NCBI GenBank assembly: GCA_003116995.1
Contig: BDSL01000008.1
Coordinates: forward strand, 1,364,001 to 1,428,000
From: Yamagishiella unicocca
Taxonomy: Eukaryota; Chlorophyta; Chlorophyceae; Chlamydomonadales; Volvocaceae
Direction: 5' to 3'
Length of the DNA: 64,000 nt
The translations under genes were made by a program, and so were the position numbers. Below are positions 33,501 to 43,023 of this stretch, in pieces. Position 1 is the first letter of the stretch, and each line of letters starts with the position of its first letter. The notes beneath the pieces were generated by a model, which was not told the origin of the DNA, searched no databases, and was given only the letters and a program-made list of their open reading frames with translations.

Positions 33501-36500
33501 GCCTTAAAGTCCCCTTTGCGGCTTCGGACTCCGAGGGGCCCCTGACAGCAGATCCTTACCTCTCAACATGTCGAATCTACCCCCACACACCTCGCCCCGG
33601 CTTTCCTCCTCCCCGCCCACCCCCACCCGCCCACTTGTTTCCTCTCATACCCTCCTCCCCCCCTCGCTCCCATGTGCATCCCCCGCCCTCAGTCCGTCAT
33701 CAGCCGCAAGTTCCGCATTACGGAACAGATGCGTCCGCGCGTGCACCTGCCCTCGGACCTCTTTTACGGCGGCCAGATCTTGGACAACACCATGGACAAG
33801 CTGGTGCGCAGCGAGGCGCTGCTGACGGTGAAAGGTGGGTGGCGCAGGGACGAGTGTTGGTCGTAAATATGAGGCACCGGGTTTGATAGGCTAGGGTGGG
33901 TGGGTGGGTGTCCCGGGGGGAAGGGTAATGGAGGCGGCAGGGAGGGGAGGCGATGGCAGGAGGGGTGCGGGTGCACGTGTGAAGGGGACGGGGACGGGGA
34001 CGTACGGCGGGGGGGCGTTAGGATGGGGCTTGAGGCCGCACTTCGCGCCGCCATTGGTTGCAGTGGTGGGTCATGTGCCGTACGTGGCAGGTAGCGGTCC
34101 AGGGCGCTAGTGGGCGTGACGATGTTGCTTTCCACCTTATTACTTAAAAGATTGGAAATACTCACTGGAGGGTTGTGAAGGGGTTGTTTTAGATCGGAAA
34201 TACTCACTGGAGGGTTGTGAAGGGGTTGTTTTGCCCAAAACATTTATCGATGGGTGATAGGCGCGCGGCAGGTGGGGAACGGATGCGTCTGATTAAGCCA
34301 GAGGAGCCTCTATTGGGTATTTGGGTTGGGGCGGGCTTCCAACTGGGCATGCGTTTGTGGAGCAGGGCCCGGTGCTCCGTCGCGAGATGGGCCTTATGTC
34401 GCAAGGGGCCCCACAACCACCACAGGTTTACCTTCCCGCTGCGTTCGCCGCTGGTGCCCCCATCCCTGACTTGACACCCCCCCGGCTGCCGCCGCCGCAG
34501 GCGAGATCAACCGCTTCGTCCGCAATGGCGTTATCCTGCAGGTGTGGACCGCGTCGAGGGGGAAGGGGAGGGGGAAGGGGAAGGGGAAGGGGAAGGGGAA
34601 GGGGAAGGGGAGGGGGAAGGGGAAGGGGAGGGGGAAGGGGAAGGGGAGGGGGAAGGGGAGGGGGAAGGGGAGGGGGAAGGGGAGGGGGAAGGGGAGGGGG
34701 AAGGGGAGGGGGAAGGGGAGGGGGAAGGGGAGGGGGAAGGGGAGGGGGAAGGGGGGGGAAAGAGGGAAAGAAACGTGAGCGGGACGGGTGGGCGCATGGG
34801 AGTGACTCGCCCTTCCATATTGTGGGTGCGAGGGACCATGTCTGGGCGGCTGGGCGGGTACGACATGACGCCTGCCGGGTTGTGGGCTGCAAGTGGGTTG
34901 CCACAGGCGGGGGGGTGCAGGCCCCCCGGGACGCCCAGGGCGACGAATGGGGTGTCCGTTGTTGTTTTGCTGTGTGCTAGGGTTTACCCCCCAGCGCCGC
35001 CCTCACCCCAGCGCTCAGCGACTGATCCCCCGCCTTATGCCTCTTGCCTGTCGCCGCCACCTGCTGCCCCTCCCTCCCCCTCCCCTCGTCCTCCAGGACG
35101 GCAACTTCGTTGCCGCGGATCTTGTGTTGTACTGCACGGGCTACCTGAAAACGTACGACTACCTGGAGGGTGACATGCGGTCGCGACTGGACCTGCAGAA
35201 GGACGGGCTGTACCTGTACCGCAACTGCCTGCCGTACGCCGTGCCTCATTTGGCGTTCATCGGCAGCGAGGTGCGCGATGGCGGCTGCTCCCGCGGGGGG
35301 GGGGCGCGGGGGCGTGGCGGTGGGAGGCTTGGTTTCGGGGCGAGGGCGGGGCTTGGCCCCCCTGGAGCGGCGCGCAGCCGCCCCCCCCCAGCAGCGCACC
35401 TCCATTCACCCACCCACCCCTTGCCTCCACTCCTTTTCCCTCCGCAGCCAATAAAACCCGTACTCGTTAACCCGCTGTCGTACGGAACCCAATCGACCCC
35501 CCCACACACAGCATCTATAAAACACACAACCACTCCATCCCTCGTACCCCTCACCCTACCCGCTTCCCCCCTCGCATGGCATGAGCAGCGTGACAGTGCA
35601 CAGTGCCCTCTTCCGCTTACTAGCGGCCCCCCTTCAAGACGCCCCCGCCTGCGCCCCCCTCTCCCCCTCGCCCGCCCGCTCCGCGCCCCGCCCCTGCCGC
35701 AGGTGAGCACCTACAACAACATCCTGACGCACGGCCTGCAGGCGCTGTGGCTGGCCAACGTGTTGTCCGGGCGCGTGCAGCTGCCGCCCTCGTCCGCCAT
35801 GGTGGACGACGTGCGCGCGCAGCAGCGGTGGCGGCGGAGCATCATGCCGGCGCAGCGCAGCCGGGGCTCCGTGCTGATGCTCTACATGATGCAGTACCAC
35901 GACCAGGTGGGCCCGATGTTGGAGGCGGGAGGGGGGGTGGGAGGGGGAGGGGGAAGGGTGCGGAGGTATGAGGTGTGCGAGGGAGTTGGGCAGCCGCCCT
36001 GCCCGACCTGGGGGGCAAGCAAGTAGAGGATCAGCAGCCCGCTTTATCTCTGTCCCGATGTGCCATGCCAGCGGCTGCAGCAAGGAGCCCCCAGCGGCAC
36101 CCAGTGTGTGTTGGGTTTAGGGTTTTACGGTTTAGGGTTTTTAGGGTTTTAACCTACACCCTAATTAAGGCCGTTTCCTCCCACGCCTTACTCCCCCTCC
36201 CCCACACACACCTCCCCTCTTCCTGCCGCACAGCTCCTCCTCGACATGGGCCACGCGCCCCGCCGCAAGGGATTCAACCTCATCGCCGAGTGCTTCGGCT
36301 CCTACTCCGCTTTCGACTACCAGTCCCTCCTGGAGCATGACAAGACGGTGCTGGCCACCAGGGAAGCCGAGGACCAGCTGGCGGCTGCCGGGGTGCCGCC
36401 AGCCGTACTGGCGGCGGCCGCTGCCGGCCGTACAGGCATGGTGGCCTCATCCCCGATTGGTCCCGTCGACCACCGCGGCAGCGGCGCCAACGGCGGCATG

Positions 36501-37911
36501 AATGGCGCCGCGGCGGCGGCGCGGTTCGGCGTGTGCTCGCAGGCCGCCGGCCTGGACGACCGGTTTTGCAGCAGCAGCCGCGCCGGCACCTCCGCCTCCG
36601 TGCGCAGCGTCACTTACAACGACAGCGACGACCTTAGCGTCGGGGGGGCGCCGCCGTACTCACCCGCTCCCACCGCCGCCGCCGCCGCCGCCGCCGCCTC
36701 CCCTGGGGGGGGAGTGCCGGCGATGGGCGTCCAGGCGGGCCTTGCGTCCTCTCGCAACTCGGGGTCACTGCTGTCGCCGAGCAGGTGGGTTTGGCCGCGG
36801 CCTCCCTTGGGTGAATGTACGGCAATCCTCGTTGTCGATCTGAACCTGCCTGCCGTACGCTTGGGGGTAGGCTCGTCGTACACGTGGGCGTACGCGCCCA
36901 CCTACCTTCTCTTTCTTCGTCGCGGTGGTGCACTTAACGCGAGCGCTGCTTGCGAGCTTGCTGCTGTGACGCTCCGTGGCGACGGCCTTGGATCAGTACC
37001 ATTATCCGTGGCCACCACCAAGCCCCCTTCCCCTCTTTCGCTGATCCGCGGATCTTGTAAACCCCCTGTCGCTGTCCCCGCCCTGCGCCCCCGGCCCTTC
37101 CCCCTTCGCGCAGCAGTACCCCCATGGGTGAGCTGCCCGCAGAGGCGGCCGACCGTGGCAACGGCAGCCCTGTCCCGCACCGCCCCCACCATCAACACCA
37201 GCACCAACAGCACCAACAGCACCAACAGCATCAACAGCAACGCGCACACAGCTCCACCGCCAACGGCTACGACTCAACGCCCGTGTGGGCCCGCAACGAG
37301 GCGCACCGCCGGTCTGCTCGCGCCATCGGCGCCCGCGTCTTCTCCGACATGGCGGCGCTGTCGCAGCGGCCGGGCAGCCGCGGCGGCGGCGCCAGCGTCT
37401 CCGCAGGAGGCCGCCACCGGCAACTGTCGCTGGACATCTCGGCACCGCCGCGCAAGGGCGCTACGTGTGACCAACTGGATCTGTCCTTTCAGACCCAGCC
37501 CGCTGCGGCGCGCGCACCGACGGTCCCCACATCGAGTCGCACCACCAGCATGGTGTGTCGCGGCGGCATCGGCCCCACCTCGTGTGGTCCGCCGGTGGTG
37601 CCGCTGCAGGGCGCCAGTAGCGTTGACCGCTTCGCTGTAGCCATGGCGGGACGCAGCTTCACCTGCAACCCCCGGGATGCGTTGCCGGCGGCCCCCGGCT
37701 TCATGTCCCCGTCTTCGGCGTCGCGCCTCTCCCGCAACACGGGCCCCTCGTCGCCTCTCCCGCACCTGGCGCGGCTGCAGCAGCAGCAGCTGCAGCAGCT
37801 GCAGCTGCAGCAGCTGCAGCTGCAGCAGTTGGTGGGCGAGGGGCAAGCGCCGCATGCACAGCACGTGCATTGGAGCCTGGCGAGCGCCGACAATTTGTTG
37901 CCGTACGGCGG

Positions 37912-37942
<31 letters not shown>

Positions 37943-40093
37943 TCCCGTTCGAGCCGGCCCATGTCTCAGCCGTCGGTCCTTCCCGCCACCCGCTCGGCGC
38001 CGGTCAATGCGCAGTCGCCGCCGCCGCAGCTTTCGGGCTGTGCGCTCGGCAGCGGCGGCGCAGGCTGCCCCTGCGGCAGCTGCGGCTCCAACAGCGGCCT
38101 GTGGCAGCCGGCTTCTGGGGACCAGCCACCGGCGGCGGCGGCATGCGGCGTGGAGACGCGCCTCAGCAATCTGGTTGACTCGCTGCCGTCCCGGGGAGGC
38201 CGGCGGAGCGTCAGCGACGGAGCGGGGGGGGATGCCGTCAGCCCCACACTGAGCCACGCGCAGGTCGGGTCCCCGAGCATCTCGCCGGGGGGTGGAGACC
38301 TGGAGGGCGACGAGGGTCCGGGCGAGGAGGAGGAGCGGGAGCAGGAGGGCGGGGGCGTCAGGTCGGGGGGGAGCATGGAGTGCGGCAGCGGCAGCGGCAG
38401 CTCCCCCGGCGGAAGCGGCGGTGAGTCTCCGGGCGGCAAAGGGCTCCTCGCATCGGCGGTGCCGTCCTCGGCCGGGCCGTCGAGCTTACCGTCTACTGCG
38501 CTGAAGGTGACGTCACCGCGCAGCAGCTCCGCAGTCACCGCCTTGTGTGGCTACCACGGGAATTACAACAGCAGCTGCTTGGCGCACACGAGTAGCAGCG
38601 ATCGGAGCCACCGGCTGAGCAGCTGCAGCCGCAGCAGGAGCAGCGGCGAGAGCCATGCGAGCTCCGTGTGCAGCGGCAACGGAACCGACGCGGCAGCCGG
38701 TGGGTTGCTGCCGGCGGCCGCATGCCTGTCGCCGCTGTCGGCAGCTGCCGCCAGTGCACTGGACGTCTCGCAGCAACCGCAGCAACCGCAGCAACTGCAG
38801 CAACCGCAGCAACTGCAGCAACCGCAGCAGCCGCAGCAACCGCAGCACCCTCAATCGATGACGCAACCCTCGGCGGCCGGCGCCGTATGGCACGCATCCT
38901 CCCTGGAGAGCCGCCACCCGCTCTCGGGCTCCCCGGGCGCGGCCTCGGACACGACCGCGTACGGCAGCCCCGGCTCGGGTGCCTCGCTGTCCCTGTGGCA
39001 CTCCAATGCGCACCACGGCAAGGCTGCGGGTCCCACGCGCGGACCCTCCCTGGAGACGCGCTTCCCTGTGCCGCTGGACCGCCTGGCGGAGGAGGACGAC
39101 GACCAGGGTGTCCTGCTGGGCGAGCAGGGGATCCGGCTGGACGCCAGTCGCCACGCGGCGGCTGCGGCGCAGTGCATGGCGAGCGGCGCGGGGCTATCGG
39201 CCCCACCGGGGCCTTGGCTGGCGACGCAGCCGCACCACCTGACGCCAGCCGCGGCCACCGCGGACGATCCCGCTGGCGATGCCACTGCCGGCGCGCCGGC
39301 AGCGGTGACGGTTTCAGGGGCGACAGATGTGGAGGATGCTGCGGCGGCGGGGTCGGCGCCGGTGGAACCCATGGAGGGCGGTCACGAGGGCGGATTGGGT
39401 GTGGAGGCGGAGGCGGAGGCGGCGGGGACCGACGGCGATGGCGACGGCTCTGGGCCAGTCGCTGCAGCCTGGCCGGCGGAACGTGTGCCCACGCCGGTGA
39501 CGAGGGGCACCGCCGTCGCCGTTCACCGCACCAGCAGCGGCTTAAATCCCACGCGGCGACCCAGCGGGGCGAGCGTTCCTATCACCGGCAGCAGCAGCGC
39601 AAGGGACCGGGGCCGTAACGCCGGCGCGGCACCCAGCCTCGACGCTGTGGCCCCCGGGGGCCCTGTAGACAGCGGCAGCTGGCAGCTCTTTCCAGGGGGC
39701 CCCAGCACAGGCGTGTACAGCACCGGCAGCAGCGGCGCGCTGCTCAACTCCTCCATCAGCCTGGCGGGAGGGCTAGGCTTGCAGCCGCCTGAGCCGCAGC
39801 AGGCCCAGACGTACTCGCCCTCGCCGCTGTCTCGCTCCGCCACGAGTGAAGCCGTTGGGACGTGCTCGCCATGCCCCTGTGGCAGCGCCCCGGCGCCCGC
39901 GGCAGCGCTGAACACCGACACGGAGGGCAGTACCTTGCAGACGTCTGATCCGGCGCCGGCGCCGATGACGGGACTCGATCGCGTGACGTCCGCGGGTCGG
40001 AGCTGCGGCTCGCCGTCGCCCACTAAGGCGCAGCTGATGACGCTAGCTGATACTTCGCCATTCAGCTCGCCGGCGTCATCTTTGTACCAGTAG
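30528..40093 (+). CDS. Flavin-containing monooxygenase-like protein with ~1,100-residue low-complexity tail
   Basis: Ten exons, frame closed over 4,950 nt (1,649 aa): 30528-30747 (ATG), 31212-31444, 31951-32016, 32648-32986, 33693-33834, 34501-34541, 35097-35270, 35703-35906, 36234-36784, 37114-40093 (TAG). FAD-binding Rossmann motif [15 protein letters not shown] (Gly at 31, 33 and 36) with [13 protein letters not shown]-type [11 protein letters not shown] (about 178-188, Tyr where the FxGxxxH motif has Phe). NADPH-binding [12 protein letters not shown] (203-209). LYCTGY (359-363), the C-terminal FMO mark. The enzyme core ends near residue 520. Residues ~540-1649 are Gly/Ser/Ala/Gln/Pro-rich with poly-Gln, His-Gln and poly-Gly stretches and no domain I recognise. 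Known role: NADPH- and O2-dependent oxygenation of soft nucleophiles; substrate unknown here. No membrane segment or signal peptide is obvious. TGTAA at about 40541 is a candidate polyadenylation signal. Confidence 0.88.
31736..31797. repeat. CACCCACACG-type tandem repeat
   Basis: Short CACCCACACG/CACCCACATG units in monooxygenase intron 2 (31445-31950). Simple-sequence DNA only. Confidence 0.7.
34151..34232. repeat. 40-bp tandem duplication
   Basis: Two almost identical 40-bp copies (34151-34190 and 34193-34232; T/C difference near the start) containing ACTCACTGGAGGGTTGTGAA, in monooxygenase intron 5. Confidence 0.88.
34556..34765. repeat. G/A-only tandem repeat (GGGGAAGGGGAGG type)
   Basis: About 210 bp of purine-only sequence made of GGGGAA and GGGGAGGGGGAA units, beginning 14 bp after the donor GT at 34542 of monooxygenase intron 6. 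It is G-rich in the transcript sense, so G-quadruplex formation is plausible. Confidence 0.9.
36114..36166. repeat. Telomere-like TTTAGGG repeats in an intron
   Basis: Four degenerate (T)TTTAGGG-like units (GTTTAGGGTTTT, GGTTTAGGGTTTTTAGGG), then an opposite-strand ACCCTAA, in monooxygenase intron 8 (35907-36233). Chlorophyte telomeres use TTTAGGG or TTTTAGGG, so this is an interstitial telomere-like patch. Confidence 0.65.
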
Positions 40094-40770
40094 TCCCTGT
40101 TTGGACCGCGTCAAGGTGCAGCGGCTGCCAGTGCTGCTACTGCTGCGGATCCATCGCAGAGCCGCAGTGGGGGGTGCCTACGTGTGGGGAGTGCCGTGCA
40201 CCGACGCACGCCGGCAAGACACAGGGGCTCTCAGCCCAACGCGCATTGTCGCTGGGTGGGCCTTGTGTCGCCGGCGTCCCGAATAATACTCGGTGTGCAG
40301 CGTTTTAAACTTGACGCGGGAATGGTGACGTTTGCGTGCGCAGCGGCTGCGTCTCGCGCGCGGGTACTCGGGCCTCGAGGTGCGCGCAGAAGACCTAGAT
40401 ATCGATGTCTTGGTGTATGCGTGTCATTCCTATCGGCCACTAGTGCAACCCACAAATGGGTTGGCGTTGGGAGGGGTTTTGCGGGGATTGTTTTCGAGAC
40501 TGGCCTGTCGAGCTGAGTGTGCGGCCAAGTTATTTTCTGCTGTAACGCGACACAGCAGGACTGGGCAATAACTAGATGTATTGGTGGATGCGGGTTGGGG
40601 GCCCGTCGTGGCGTCCGGCCACCCATCCCGCCGAGCGCGCTTCCCGCCAGCGGCACACTTGCGTAACATGCTCTGACACCATGTTGGCGCGAGCCATGTT
40701 ACCCAAATGGAGTCACGCACGGCGGGGTCGGCGGGGGCGTGAGGCGTGACGTATGGAGGCAGACCCGGGC

Positions 40771-41016
40771 GGCAGGTGCTGGGTCGTCTGCTGCTAGTAC
40801 GGCAGGTGCTGGGTCGTCTGCTGCTAGTACGGCAGGTACTGGGTCGTCGGCTGCTAGTACGGCAGGTGCTGGGTCGTCGGCTGCTAGTACGGCAGGTGCT
40901 GGGTCGTCGGCTGCTGGTACGGCAAGTGCTGGGTCGTCGGCTGCTAGTACGGCAGGTGCTGGGTCGTCGGCTGCTAGTACGGCAGGTGCTGGGTCGTCGG
41001 CTGCTGGTACGGCAGC
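40771..41016. repeat. 30-bp minisatellite, about eight units
   Basis: Unit GGCAGGTGCTGGGTCGTCGG plus CTGCTAGTAC, repeated about eight times with few substitutions (TCTGCTG to TCGGCTG, one GTACTG, two CTGGTAC). The unit length is a multiple of three, so it stays open in more than one frame, which is not evidence of coding. Confidence 0.93.
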
Positions 41017-41612
41017 CTGCCAGGTGGAGTGGAACCGCTTATCCTCGCTCTCAACTGCACTGCAATACTTTCCGGGGAAGGCGCCACCGGGCTGGGCTTA
41101 TTTGCGCGGCCTCCCTGCAGCCGTCCCTGTGCGGACCGGGGGAGGGGGCCGGCGCCATCCCTTGCATTAAAAGGTAGCCCTCCAGCTGCGCGTGTGTTGG
41201 CGCGAGGAGGTTCACCAAGCTGGGAACCAGGGCCTTCCGTTGGGGTTGGTGGCCTTTTGACCGAGTCATGATCAGTGCGGTGCACTGCACATTGCGAGAG
41301 AGTTCTGCCAACCCATTTGTGAGGGCGGGCAGCTGGAGAGACTGGCGTGCCTGCGTCTGGCAAGGTCGGCCTTTGCCCGTTGCTTGACCAGACAGGCTGC
41401 GGCGTTGTCGTGCCGAGAATGGTACGGGGGGTTTTCGCGGAACACATATGTGGGCGTTGCATCTGCAAATAGAGATGTCGAGTTCGATTGCTTGGCTTCG
41501 TGTGCTGCTCGGTAGTTTCATTTGTTTGTGTGTATATCGCAGCCGGCACTTTCGCCATTGGAGGAGGGTCCTTGGTTCCGCGTACTGCGGCGTGTGGTGT
41601 TTTATGTGGTGT

Positions 41613-41672
41613 TGGTGTGTGTGTGTTTTAAATATGTTGGTGTGTGTGTGTGTGTGTGCGTTTGTGTGTGTG
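41613..41672. repeat. TG dinucleotide microsatellite
   Basis: Interrupted (TG)n runs around a TTTTAAATATG island. Confidence 0.9.
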
Positions 41673-42549
41673 AAACGGTTGTGTTCACGTTTCTGGGCGC
41701 GCGCTTAGGTGTTCCAACGACGCAGCGGGACCCTTTACTCGATCCACGGCACCAGCACCCTGAGATCGCTCACGGTCTGTTTCGTGCGCAGGTCCCTGCT
41801 ATCGATGTTTTGGTCGCTTGTGACCCGATGCGCACGGTCAGGGTGGGCGCGACTGCATGCTGCGACCGCCTGCGAGGCGTGTCCTGGTTTTTACTCGTGC
41901 CGTGTGGAAAGAGCACCCCTGCTTGCCCGTTAACTACGTACTATTCATGATATTTGATGCGGTGGAGGCGATGTGAAGGACCCGGTGCACAGGGCAACGA
42001 CAGCCGGTCGGGTTGTGTAGGGCCCGTACGGCACGCGGCGCGTGCTTGCACCTATGCATGAGCCGCGGGCAAAGGAGGCTGTCACTGTGCAGCAAGCACT
42101 GCTGAGAGGCGAAGGCACGGACGGTACCGTAACATTTGTGTGAAGGACTAAAACCGCCTAGACTGGATGACCATGTTCCAAGGCCTGGTTTAATAGTTTA
42201 CGTTTTTCCTTAAAATGACTTGCATGCCTTTCGTCCTTGCACTCAGGTCGACGGCTGACACTGCGCGCCTTCCAAGGCCTACCGTTCCAAACGGGATGTA
42301 ACGCTACCGTTGATACCCTCTCCCTGCATAGTCCACCTGGGGACGGGACTCCGGGTTTTAGGCGGGCAGAGTGATCAGTGATCCGCGCGGCTGATCTTGT
42401 CAGATCTTGTCTGGGGAAAATGAACCTGGGCTCATTGCACGAAACTACAGTCCACATTAATGGTGAAACACGCTCCCGAACATTCCCAACAGTGCTAGTT
42501 GCGGTACAGTTAGGGCATGCTGGGGACAGTAACATGTGGCACATGGCGT

Positions 42550-42595
42550 GTGACTCATTTAGAAGCCAAGGGAGTGACTCATTTAGAAGCAAGGG
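42550..42595. repeat. Tandem duplication of about 23-24 bp
   Basis: GTGACTCATTTAGAAGC(C)AAGGG occurs twice in a row with one base indel. Confidence 0.85.
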
Positions 42596-43023
42596 GGCAG
42601 TGGGGCCTGGTGGGACCACTCCTGTTTTCCTGCTCATCCCATGGCGCGTTCATGCTGTGGCAGGTAGTCGAAGGCAGCGGTCGGTACAAGAGGGGACCAG
42701 ACGGGATATGCAGATGCACCGCTGACCGAATCCTGCTCGTGGCGGAGACGTGACGCTACGTGTGGCCTGGTGTTTAATTAACAACCGCTCAGCCGTCCGC
42801 GCCGGTCAGGGCTGGTCGTAACCCGAGCTGTACACACTTAAATACGGTGGCTTGAACTCCAGTCAAGACTATCCTATCCTGTTGCATACAACGATCTGCT
42901 AAGCGAAATCGACTACCTTAACCTCACCGACGGTATACCCTTGCTTGAGCGGAGAGTTGACGGTTGTCGAGGTTTTGTGTCCCGGCAATCTGTGATTTTG
43001 GTGCACATTTTCTGTAATGTTGG

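Larger units (their letters stand above)
40094..43023. other. Intergenic region rich in simple repeats
   Basis: About 2.9 kb with monooxygenase 3' UTR at the left (candidate TGTAA at 40541), a 30-bp minisatellite, a TG microsatellite and a small duplication. No open frame shows a known family, splice support or transit-peptide-like start. Confidence 0.5.

Noticed and set aside
36114..36166. True telomere end
   Set aside because: Only a few degenerate units, inside a gene with coding sequence on both sides.
37274..38257. 327-codon minus-strand Arg-rich frame
   Set aside because: Antisense of the monooxygenase low-complexity exon; no start context or family.
40739..41170. Repetitive open frame ([10 protein letters not shown] units)
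   Set aside because: Explained by the 30-bp minisatellite; two frames are equally open, so openness carries no information.
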